A stretch of DNA of 30,292 nucleotides from JARROD01 sp037384225 (lineage in GTDB: Bacteria > Pseudomonadota > Gammaproteobacteria > Pseudomonadales > Cellvibrionaceae). Below, one piece after another: positions 8,294 to 15,372 of the stretch. The translations under genes were made by a program, and so were the position numbers. The stretch spans positions 1-30,292 of the forward strand of contig JARROD010000078.1 in assembly GCA_037384225.1 (NCBI GenBank). The letters run 5' to 3'. Under the pieces are notes generated by a model. The model made no database searches. It was not told the origin of the DNA and saw nothing but the letters and a program-made list of their open reading frames with translations. How positions within the stretch are numbered: position 1 is the first letter of the stretch; each line of letters opens with the position of its first letter.

Positions 8294-9174
8294 TCAATTC
8301 ACCAAATGGCTGCCCCAGCCGAGCTTAGTGCGGCAGATCTCATAAAAATTATGATTCAAGGGGTGTATCAAATGGAGCTTGTGCGGTTTTTTATGGATAT
8401 GAATCTCATCGCCGGGCTCTGTGATAACATGCGTCTGACCATCGCAGGTTACATGCGGGTAGGCCGTGTTGTGCTCGCCGATAAGCGCCCTGATCTCACT
8501 GTTGCCATCGACAACAATCGGGCGGCTGCTGAGCGTGTGCGGATTCATCGGCACCAACACCATGGCATCCAGCTTGGGATGCATAATCGGTCCGCCGCCG
8601 CTCAATGCGTAGGCCGTGGAACCTGTGGGAGAGGAAACGATCATGCCGTCGGAACGCTGGCCGTAGACAAACTGACCATCGATATAAAGCTCAAACTCGA
8701 TCATGCGGATAAATTTACCGGGATGAATGACCACATCGTTGAGGGCATCGCCGCCGCCAATCAATTTCCCCTGTCGGGACACCGACATATCGAGTAAAAA
8801 ACGGCTTTCCATCATATACTTGCCGGCCAGCACCTCCCCAACCTTGGTCTCGATCTCCTCCGGTGAAATATCAGTTAGAAAACCGAGACGGCCCCGATTT
8901 ACCCCCAGCAAAGGAACATTGTACTGCGCCAGCGCGCGGGCCGCGCCCAGCAAACTGCCGTCGCCGCCAACCACAATAACCAGATCGCAGGACTTGCCCA
9001 GATCTTCCCGGGAAACCGCCGCCGAGGCATAGGACGGCAACACGCTGGCAGTGTCTTCTTCAAGAATAACCTCACAGCCTTTTTTTGCAGGAAGTTGATT
9101 AGGCGCTTAAGCGAATACACGGCTGTATCGCTGCCCAGGCGCCCTACTAAACCGATACGGGAAAATTCCGCCAT
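8294..9174 (-). CDS. nadK: NAD kinase, apparent -1 frameshift at an A AAA AAG heptamer
   Basis: NadK makes NADP from NAD and ATP and is essential in most bacteria. The N-terminus (MAEFSRIGLVGRLGSDTAVYSLKRL, here split for length at residue 20) starts at ATG 9174 with AGGT upstream. The rest lies in a second frame: VVGGDGSLLGAARAL (GGDG nucleotide motif), NRGRLGFLTD, LNDVVIHPGK, SPTGSTAYALSGGGP and HTLSSRPIVV. The two frames join exactly at 7 A's (9080-9086 on the + strand). Reading CAA AAA AAG and then slipping back one base gives KKGCEVILEED, which continues the family pattern without a gap. One missing A (a natural or assembly deletion) would give the same protein. A shorter frame from 9043 lacks the first part of the fold. 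Total length after correction is about 293 residues, normal for NadK. Confidence 0.9.
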
Positions 9175-9291
9175 TGGATTACCTGCTCTGCTCTAATGAA
9201 CAGGCATTATAGCCACAATACCCATCGACAACATACCGGCAAACCTTGCCTATATTCACAGTTCTAGCCCGCGTTTGCCGAAGTGCTTAAA

Positions 9292-9315
9292 TTGCGAAAA
9301 CTTGACGTAGGCCCA
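9292..9315. repeat. Copy of a 24-bp dispersed repeat upstream of nadK
   Basis: This segment matches 8256-8279 at 22 of 24 positions in the same orientation. The two copies are direct repeats flanking nadK. No gene lies in the 148-base gap that contains it. Confidence 0.5.
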
Positions 9316-9322
9316 AGAACAG

Positions 9323-10459
9323 CTAAAGCCCCTCCACCACCTGACCGTCGCGCAACAGAAAATCCTGCTCGCAATCCTCGAGTTCCCGCCACTGTTGAGT
9401 CGACAGGCCATTGATGCCCCCCTCCAACGCAAACGTCTCGAACCCCTGGCGATTTAGCAGATGCACCGCCGCGCGACTGCGCTGCCCAGTATCGCAGCAG
9501 AGTAAATAGCGGGTGTTTTTCTCCAGTAAGCGGAGTTTTAACCGCAGCAGGTTGAGCGGAATATTCACCCCCCGACGGATATGGCCGAGTGCATATTCAT
9601 CTTCCGTGCGCACATCGATGCACAAAGTGCCCGCCGCCAGTTCAGACTCAATGCGGCTGCCTGCAATCAAATTCACGGCCGGTTCCTTCAGCAGTAAAAT
9701 AAAATCCGGCTTTCCCAGGCGCATCAAGACACCGTCACCGCGCATCGTTACCGTGGCATTGCGCACCGTTTTGTTGACCAGCGCATCCTCGCCGAAACAG
9801 CGCCCCACGGTAATATCGGCAATCGGCTGCGAGCCGTTGCGAGCGCCACTGTAACGGCTTACCACCGCTTCGCCTTCTTTTATAAAGTAACAGCCATCGC
9901 CAATTTCCCCCTGCCGCAAAATGACCTCGCCGGCACCGACCGACAGTGGTGTGAGACGGGTGAAAATATCCGGCGCATTGATGGGGGGAACCTTGAAAAA
10001 CAGATTGGATTTCAGCACCGTCATCATCCACTCGACGTCTTCATCCAGGTCGCGCTGGTAGGATATATCCACCAGCAGATACTCGGCAATCTGACTCCAG
10101 GTCAGCAACTTGTCCAGTTCCATCCGGTCCACTCGCATTACAGCGCAATCGGTTTTCGCCACGGCCTTGACGGGTTTGCGCCATCCAGCGGCCAGCGGAT
10201 AAATGCGCGAACGCCCTTTCTCCAGTACCACCCTGCCATCACTCAGGTGCAGTTCCATGTCGCCGTGGAGCAAGTAAATCAGGCTGCCGTCGCCACTGCC
10301 GGGTTCGAACAGTGCCTGACCGGCGAACAGCATATCCACCGAGGCGCTGCTCAACAGCTCTCTCAGATGGCTTGTCATCATGGATTTCAGCGGTACCAAT
10401 GTTCTCGCCAGATGAAGATCCGCCTGCATGACAACCGGATCGGAATCAGCGCTCAGCAT
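9323..10459 (-). CDS. Double cyclic-nucleotide-binding domain / rhodanese protein
   Basis: This 378-residue, probably cytoplasmic protein combines two Crp-type cNMP-binding-like domains with a C-terminal rhodanese. The first domain (about 20-130) is divergent (LYLLHGDMELHLSDGR-like region IYLLHGDMELHL). The second (about 150-270) is canonical (GEVILRQGEIGDGCYFIKEGEA, here shortened to GEIGDGCYFIKEGEA, then GRCFGEDALVNKTVRNATV). The rhodanese part (about 280-365) has CIDVRTEDEYALGHIRRGVN and a Cys-containing active loop CCDTGQRSRAA. There is no DNA-binding domain, so it is not a Crp-type regulator. It may couple cNMP or redox sensing to sulfur transfer, but this is inference. ATG at 10459 follows the desulfhydrase-like gene by 38 bases on the same strand, a possible functional link through sulfur metabolism. 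Confidence 0.9.
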   Translation of the reverse strand: MLSADSDPVVMQADLHLARTLVPLKSMMTSHLRELLSSASVDMLFAGQALFEPGSGDGSLIYLLHGDMELHLSDGRVVLEKGRSRIYPLAAGWRKPVKAVAKTDCAVMRVDRMELDKLLTWSQIAEYLLVDISYQRDLDEDVEWMMTVLKSNLFFKVPPINAPDIFTRLTPLSVGAGEVILRQGEIGDGCYFIKEGEAVVSRYSGARNGSQPIADITVGRCFGEDALVNKTVRNATVTMRGDGVLMRLGKPDFILLLKEPAVNLIAGSRIESELAAGTLCIDVRTEDEYALGHIRRGVNIPLNLLRLKLRLLEKNTRYLLCCDTGQRSRAAVHLLNRQGFETFALEGGINGLSTQQWRELEDCEQDFLLRDGQVVEGL

Positions 10460-10497
10460 ATTGACTTAACCCTTCAGCGACCTTTGTGCTCTGTGTG

Positions 10498-11442
10498 TTA
10501 CTTCTGTTCAGTATAGGGCAAATCAAAGCCGCGGCGCCCCTGAAGGCCACCGGTGTGCACGGCGACGATACATTTGGCATCCGCCAGCTCGCCCTTTTGC
10601 ACGAGTTCGCACAAGCCCCGTATCATTTTAACGGTGTAGACCGGATCCAGGACGATACCGGTTTGCGCCTCGAAGTTGCGCATAAAGGTCGAGAGATAGC
10701 CCGGGAGCCGGGCGTAGCCGCCACAGTGAAAGTCGCTGTAAAGCCGCCAGGGCGCATCCCCGGCTCCCAGCTCCGCCAGCAGGTTCGCCACCTGTGCGGA
10801 AAGATCACCCGCGCCCTTCAGCACCGAAAACCCCAGCGCTACGGGTCGGTTTGTGCACATCCGTGCACTGGCAATACCCGCCAGGGTAGCGCCGGTGCCG
10901 CAGGCTACACCGATATAGTCCACCGGCACCGGACACTGGTCCACAATACCCCTGGTGATGGCCTGGCAACCGAGGGCGCCTAGCGCGCCACTGCCGCCTT
11001 CCGGAATGAGATAAAAGTCGCCGAAGCGCCGCCGGAGATCATCCAGCAGCGCGGGGCTGTTTTTCTGTCGATAAGATTGCCGATCGAGAAAATGCAACAC
11101 CATCCCCCGCTCCCGGGCGTCGCTCAGCGTCGCACTGAGCCGGGCGGGTATTTCGCCACGAATAACACCGATAGTCTGCAGCCCGAGGCGCTGGCCGGCG
11201 GCGGCCAGGGCGTGGATATGGTTGGACCAGGCGCCGCCAAAGCTCAGCAGCCGGGTATGCCCCCGTTGCCCGGCCGCCAGCAGGTGGTGGTGCAGCTTGT
11301 AGAATTTATTGCCGGAATGTTCGCTGTCCACCAGATCCTCGCGCTTGAGGAAAAAACGGATCTCCCGGGAACGGAAAGGCTCAATATCGATTTCCAGCAG
11401 CGGTGTGGATAGCGAGGCCGCGGTGAGTCTATCCTCGGACAA
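10498..11442 (-). CDS. PLP-dependent D-cysteine desulfhydrase / ACC-deaminase-like enzyme
   Basis: This fold-type II PLP enzyme is related to D-cysteine desulfhydrase and 1-aminocyclopropane-1-carboxylate deaminase. The PLP lysine lies in EHSGNKFYKLHHHLLAA, followed by LLSFGGAWSNHIHALAAAG (substrate/cofactor loop), and CGTGATLAGIA is the phosphate-binding glycine loop. In this family the typical activity is deamination of D-cysteine or related amino acids to a 2-oxo acid and ammonia, and I cannot tell which substrate applies. The open frame extends to 11574, but that part overlaps the Cys-rich C-terminus of the upstream gene. I place the start at TTG 11442, about 9 bases after AAGG, giving 314 residues, a normal length. 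The start is uncertain. Confidence 0.85.
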   Translation of the reverse strand: MSEDRLTAASLSTPLLEIDIEPFRSREIRFFLKREDLVDSEHSGNKFYKLHHHLLAAGQRGHTRLLSFGGAWSNHIHALAAAGQRLGLQTIGVIRGEIPARLSATLSDARERGMVLHFLDRQSYRQKNSPALLDDLRRRFGDFYLIPEGGSGALGALGCQAITRGIVDQCPVPVDYIGVACGTGATLAGIASARMCTNRPVALGFSVLKGAGDLSAQVANLLAELGAGDAPWRLYSDFHCGGYARLPGYLSTFMRNFEAQTGIVLDPVYTVKMIRGLCELVQKGELADAKCIVAVHTGGLQGRRGFDLPYTEQK

Positions 11443-12723
11443 GGGCAAACGCCTTACCCGCAGGGTGCTGGTGGACGTTGCAAAGGTCACTTTCACCGGA
11501 GAGAAAATCACCGGGCGAGTCAATACGTTCCACCGGCTTGCCGCACATTTTGCCGCTTTCATCCATCGCTTCACAACGGGGGGATCTATAGTGCGCCAGC
11601 CAGTGGTTGTAATGTTGCTCCGTCACGCCGCATCGGGCCGCGGCATAGACGACCGGCGTCTCCAGATAGGTGCCCATATCCTCCAGCGGGATGGTGATAT
11701 GACCCAGACCCTGGTGGTAGGCCACAAAACTGACGCCTTTACGGCTGACTTTCTCCAGCATGTGGTCGCCTGAGTGACTCAGCAGCTCCTGGTTCTCGCG
11801 CCGCAGACGGGCGATTTCCTCGTGCAGGCTGCTGAGTTGCTCATCGCGGTACATCAGCTCGACTTCACGGCGCTGCAAATGCTCTTTTAGTTCCGTGGTC
11901 GCCGCTTCAACCTTGGCCTCTACCTCCATTTCATAGTTGCTTTTCAGCGCCTGCAACTGACTGATCTCGACCGATTTGGCATTTCGCAGCTTGTGTTCAA
12001 AATATTCTCTGATGCCTTCGATTTTTGCCGCCTGCCCCTCAATCGTCTGCTTTAGCTGCAGGTTGCAGGCCTGTTCGTCCCGCAACAGTTGGCGACTCTG
12101 CACCAGCTTTTCCTCGAACTCCTCGGTCTGCCGATGGTGTTCTAACTCCAGTGCCTGGAGTTGCTGTTTGCGTTTGTTATTAAGCGTCAAAATGCGCAGC
12201 CGTTGCTCTTTTAACAACTGTGCCATGCGATTCCTGAAAGTTTGTTCGAAGCGGCTGTGAAGTTTCTCTGTAATATGCTGTTCCAGCAACTTGGCTTCGA
12301 CCATCGGCTTTGGCGATGGTAGCGGTTCCGGCTCCAACTCGGGTTCCCGGTAAGGCAAAGCCAGGCGATTGCGTTTGATGGATTTGCGCAAAAGTACAAA
12401 ATTATTGCGCCCCGGCGACATATCCGGGTCCCACAGCTGTTGCTGAAACCAAGCGATACCGCACTGACTGCGACAGGCGAGGCGAATCGGCCCGGCGCCC
12501 AGATCCGGGCCGTGGGCCGCCGTGTCGGCGAACTGCTGCACCGGCACATTCCAACGTTTGTCGGCAAAACCTTCGCCGCCTGTGCACAGGAATTAGCACT
12601 TTCGTGCACGGGTACAAAACCATCCAGAATCGCTTCGAATTCAGAAAACAACATTTCCCGAGCAATCTGGTTGTGCTCGAAAAAAAGTACAGCTTCTTTT
12701 TGTTCGCCGACATTTGCAGCCAT
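11429..12723 (-). pseudogene. Coiled-coil protein with Cys-rich C-terminus, frameshifted near its N-terminus
   Basis: Two frames together look like one protein. Residues from ATG 12723 (EHNQIAREMLFSEFEAILDG, then FVPVHESANSCAQA) form a plausible N-terminal domain. This frame then turns into low-quality sequence near 12580. From about 12575 a second frame is good: GEGFADKRWNVPVQQFADTA, then GPDLGAGPIRLACRSQCGIAW and WDPDMSPG. A long coiled coil (roughly 100 to 280) follows, ending in a Cys-containing domain (SPRCEAMDESGKMCGKPVER and CNVHQHP) that may bind a metal. From memory, relatives carry about 20 extra residues at the junction, so a deletion of 3n+1 bases is possible. The second frame alone has a start at 12547 (372 residues). 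The function is unknown. The stop at 11429 overlaps the next gene. Confidence 0.6.
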
Positions 12724-12772
12724 AAATCATCATCCGTCAAAAGAACAGGTAATCTGCAATAATCCCCAATGG

Positions 12773-12808
12773 GTAACTTCTCAATAACCCGGGGTATTGA
12801 GAAGTTAC
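12773..12808. mobile_element. 36-bp palindromic MITE with 8-bp target duplication CCCAATGG
   Basis: The element is two inverted arms only: GTAACTTCTCAATA, then ACCCGGGG, then TATTGAGAAGTTAC. It is flanked on both sides by the perfect direct repeat CCCAATGG (12765-12772 and 12809-12816). The arms match the ends of the longer copies at 15256-15345 and 23150-23234. GTAA ends and 8-bp duplications are typical of IS66-family transposition (family knowledge). Confidence 0.85.
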
Positions 12809-13136
12809 CCCAATGGCGGATAACTTTTTGTCCCATAAACACTTCGCTGTTATCGAAACTTCTGAACACAAAAATTTACACAATGTTGGGGTAGTCATCC
12901 GCCGTGCGGACCGGCTTACGAGATCAACTAAAGTTATTTAGGGTTGTGCACGCCCCTTAGCGCAACACGAGCAACGTCTACCATTCCACCTCCTCAAAAC
13001 ATTTTAGATGCATTATCGGACACAAAACCCGAAAAGGGTGTGACGGAATAGCCATTTTGCTGATTATAAGTGATTGGTATAAATTTGAGAGATCTTAGAA
13101 GAAAGCATCAGGCAAGGTTGTAACATTTTTCATAAA

Positions 13137-13159
13137 CGGATCTGTGTATTACAGATCCG
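13137..13159 (-). terminator. Hairpin overlapping the 3' end of the 28-codon ORF
   Basis: A perfect 9-bp stem (CGGATCTGT / ACAGATCCG) with a 5-base loop includes the stop codon of the micro-ORF. On the minus strand it is followed by TTTATG and then A-rich sequence. The U-run is weak, so intrinsic termination is likely but not certain. Confidence 0.45.
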
Positions 13160-13235
13160 CACATTCATCCACTCCCCAGTCATCATCCAGGTCGAGGTTC
13201 TGTTCTTCAAGCAGTTCTTCAAGATAATCGTCCAT
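13149..13235 (-). CDS. 28-residue highly acidic small protein (candidate)
   Basis: The ORF reads MDDYLEELLEEQNLDLDDDW and then eight more residues ending CADL. It has about 14 Asp/Glu, no Lys or Arg, one Trp and one Cys. A perfect AGGAG lies 7 bases before the ATG at 13235, and the stop codon sits in a 9-bp hairpin. The combination of strong ribosome site, short acidic frame and 3' hairpin suggests a real transcription unit. The paired LEE motifs could form a short helix. Possible roles are a regulatory micro-protein, a leader peptide or a peptide precursor; none is shown by the sequence, and no RiPP modification enzyme is nearby. Confidence 0.5.
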   Translation of the reverse strand: MDDYLEELLEEQNLDLDDDWGVDECADL

Positions 13236-13345
13236 TGTCATTCTCCTTTTGTAAAAAGTTTAAGCATAGCCACAAGCCGTGTTTCCGGCAAACCTGATTG
13301 CCAAAGCAGGCCTCAACGCGACAACCATGACAGGCTAGCCCTGCC

Positions 13346-13395
13346 CATTACCCACAACTCCCTTGGCGGTTCGCTGAAGGGGCTTGTGGGTAATG
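13346..13395. repeat. 50-nt interrupted hairpin
   Basis: Outer arms CATTACCCACAA and TTGTGGGTAATG are perfectly complementary (12 bp). Inner arms CCCTT / AAGGG extend the stem around a 12-base loop. It lies 78 bases beyond the sdaA stop codon. No U-run follows on either strand, so it may be a processed 3' structure or a repeat element rather than a simple terminator. Confidence 0.55.
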
Positions 13396-13473
13396 TAGCC
13401 AAGGGTTATGACAAATAAATGAACGATTTTTTCAATTTTTACGGAAAATTTTTTTGTTGAAAATACCGTCAAG

Positions 13474-14865
13474 TCAACATTCGATAATATTGACTGGCAC
13501 CTCTATAACGTTCACCGCCAACCCGCCGCGGGAGGTTTCCTTATACTTGTCCTGCATGTCCCGGCCGGTATCACGCATGGTTTTAATCACCTTATCCAGC
13601 GACACAAAATGAGTGCCGTCTCCGTGCAGCGCCATGCGCGCCGCGCTGATGGCCTTGATCGCCGCCATAGCGTTGCGCTCGATACAGGGCACTTGAACCA
13701 GTCCCCCGACCGGGTCGCACGTCAGTCCAAGATTGTGTTCCATGGCAATTTCGGCGGCGTTTTCCACCTGCGCCGGCGTTCCCCCCAGCACCTCGGCCAG
13801 GGCGCCGGCCGCCATCGAGCAGGCCGCGCCCACCTCCCCCTGGCACCCCACTTCAGCACCGCTGATAGACGCGTTTTCCTTATAGATAAGACCGATGGCC
13901 GCCGCCGTCAGCAAAAAGCGGATCACATCCTCGTCTCCGGTTTTAGCGTGAAAACGGGTGTAATAATGCAGCACCGCCGGAATGATTCCGGCGGCGCCAT
14001 TGGTGGGCGCCGTTACCACGCGTCCGCCGGCGGCGTTTTCTTCACTGACGGCCAATGCATAAAGGGTCACCCAATCGGTCACCCCAAGCGGGTCGATCAG
14101 CGCCAATTCGGAACGTTTCTGCAATTGCTGGTAGAGGGTCGGCGCCCGGCGCTTGACGTTCAGCCCCCCCGGCAGAATGCCTTCGCTATTACAACCGTTG
14201 CTGACACACTCCTGCATCACCCGCCATATTTTCAACAGGCCGCTACGGATTTCACTTTCACTTCTCCAACTGCGTTCATTGGCCAGCATTATGTCACTGC
14301 AGGCAAGCTTGCTGTCGGCACAGTGGGTCAAGAGGTCAGCGGCTGTCGTAAAGGGAAAGGCCAGGGCTGTCGCTTCCTGCTTTAACTCCGCGGTGTTTTC
14401 GTCGATGACAAAGCCTCCTCCCACGGAGTAGTAGGTGCTGGTTGCCACGACCCGGCCCTCAGCGTCGTACGCGCTGAAGATCATGCCGTTGGGGTGAAAC
14501 GGCAGGCTGATTTTTCGATGCAGCAACAGGTCGTCGCGATAGGCAAAATCAATTTCGCGGATACCGGCGAGCCGTATCCGTCCACCTTCTTTAATGGTTT
14601 CTATCTTCGCCGCCATGGAGGTAATATCGACTGTTTCCGGCTGCTCGCCTTCCAGCCCCATGAGCACGGCCTTGGTCGATCCATGCCCGATACCAGTGGC
14701 CCCCAGGGAACCATAAAGTTCACTCTTGACGCGATGGACGGTTTGCAACAGACCCTTTTCCCGCAAGCTGTCGACAAAGCGTTTAGCTCCGCGCATGGGG
14801 CCCACGGTATGTGAACTGGAAGGGCCGATACCAATAGTAAAAAGTTCGAATACACTGACAGTCAT
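13474..14865 (-). CDS. sdaA: L-serine ammonia-lyase (L-serine dehydratase), iron-sulfur type
   Basis: The enzyme converts L-serine to pyruvate and ammonia in the cytoplasm with an oxygen-labile [4Fe-4S] cluster. The 463-residue single-chain form has the N-terminal signature FELFTIGIGPSSSHTVGPMR and GSLGATGIGHGSTKAVLMGL. Cluster cysteines are expected in GCQGEVGAACSMAAG and in LTCDPVGGLVQVPCIERNA. The catalytic-domain GGRVVTAPTNGAAGIIPAVL segment is intact. Length is normal for the SdaA/SdaB family. The ATG at 14865 has a weak GGAAA ribosome site. Upstream (14866-15372) there is a repeat-rich gap containing a full MITE. pyk lies upstream on the same strand, so both pyruvate-forming genes are neighbours, though probably separate transcripts. 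Confidence 0.96.
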   Translation of the reverse strand: MTVSVFELFTIGIGPSSSHTVGPMRGAKRFVDSLREKGLLQTVHRVKSELYGSLGATGIGHGSTKAVLMGLEGEQPETVDITSMAAKIETIKEGGRIRLAGIREIDFAYRDDLLLHRKISLPFHPNGMIFSAYDAEGRVVATSTYYSVGGGFVIDENTAELKQEATALAFPFTTAADLLTHCADSKLACSDIMLANERSWRSESEIRSGLLKIWRVMQECVSNGCNSEGILPGGLNVKRRAPTLYQQLQKRSELALIDPLGVTDWVTLYALAVSEENAAGGRVVTAPTNGAAGIIPAVLHYYTRFHAKTGDEDVIRFLLTAAAIGLIYKENASISGAEVGCQGEVGAACSMAAGALAEVLGGTPAQVENAAEIAMEHNLGLTCDPVGGLVQVPCIERNAMAAIKAISAARMALHGDGTHFVSLDKVIKTMRDTGRDMQDKYKETSRGGLAVNVIEVPVNIIEC

Positions 14866-15255
14866 TTAACGCTATTTCCACTGAAATGAATTGCAGGCTT
14901 CTCAATTGTGCGGCATCGGGGCGGTCACGCCAACGATTGAAAAGTTACCTCGCCGCCCCCTGTCTGAAGATAGGAAATCCGAAAACGCTATGGTTCCGAC
15001 AGATCTGTGCACGGCTCTAAAAAAGCCGCACTTTATAAAAGCTAAGGCACAAAAGACCATGGCAGTTTGAAGCAAATCTCAGCAAACGCCATACACAGCA
15101 ACCTGTTATGGATCTACTGTCGCCACACCGCCAGGGTCATTTCGATTGTGCACGATAAACCGCTGCGGCACCATATAAAACTCCGGTCAGGTGCGGCCTC
15201 TGGAGGGACTTCGCCTCCTCGGACCGGCTCGGTTAGCACCTTAGGTGGGCGAAAC
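14866..15255. other. Non-coding stretch upstream of sdaA with a GC-rich hairpin
   Basis: No gene is seen. The region should hold the sdaA promoter. At about 15183-15227 there is a nested hairpin (CCGGTC pairing with GACCGG, and GGAGG pairing with CCTCC around GACTTCG). I could not match it to a known riboswitch. A degenerate pair of arms resembling the MITE ends lies near 14896-14948. Confidence 0.4.
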
Positions 15256-15345
15256 GTAACTTCTCAATAAGCCGGGGTATTTGTGCCTTCGATCCGGCGG
15301 CCATCCGACTGACACTGTGCTTACCCCGAGTTATTGAGAAGCTAC
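15256..15345. mobile_element. 90-bp MITE with 8-bp target duplication GGCGAAAC
   Basis: The ends are GTAACTTCTCAATA and TATTGAGAAGCTAC (one mismatch in the right arm). Direct repeats GGCGAAAC flank it at 15248-15255 and 15346-15353. Its interior (TTGTGCCTTCGATCCGG, then CTGACACTGTGC) is shared, in reverse orientation, with the copy at 23150-23234. It lies 27 bases beyond the pyk stop codon. Confidence 0.88.
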
Positions 15346-15372
15346 GGCGAAACGATGAACAAAGCCTGAAAT

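Larger units (their letters stand above)
12817..13473. other. Intergenic region with micro-ORFs and hairpins, otherwise gene-free
   Basis: The stretch between the MITE and the sdaA stop holds no conventional gene. It contains the 28-codon ORF at 13149-13235, its 3' hairpin at 13137-13159, the large hairpin at 13346-13395 and an AT-rich segment at 13410-13475. A 16-codon minus-strand frame (12934-12984, MVDVARVALRGVHNPK) follows an unusually good ribosome site, GAGGAGGTGG; it may be a leader peptide or a gene remnant, or chance. Confidence 0.5.

Noticed and set aside
10498..11574. Longest frame of the desulfhydrase-like gene starting at 11574
   Set aside because: The first 40 residues are unlike the family and overlap the conserved Cys-rich end of the upstream gene; a TTG start at 11442 is more sensible.
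14896..14948. Possible sixth MITE copy (GGCTTCTCAATTG ... GATTGAAAAGTTAC)
   Set aside because: The arms are degenerate, the left end lacks a clear GTAAC and no flanking octamer duplication is present. It may be an old copy but cannot be supported.
15183..15227. GC-rich nested hairpin upstream of sdaA, considered as a glycine or other riboswitch
   Set aside because: It lacks the conserved cores of riboswitch classes I know, and it lies over 300 bases from the gene.
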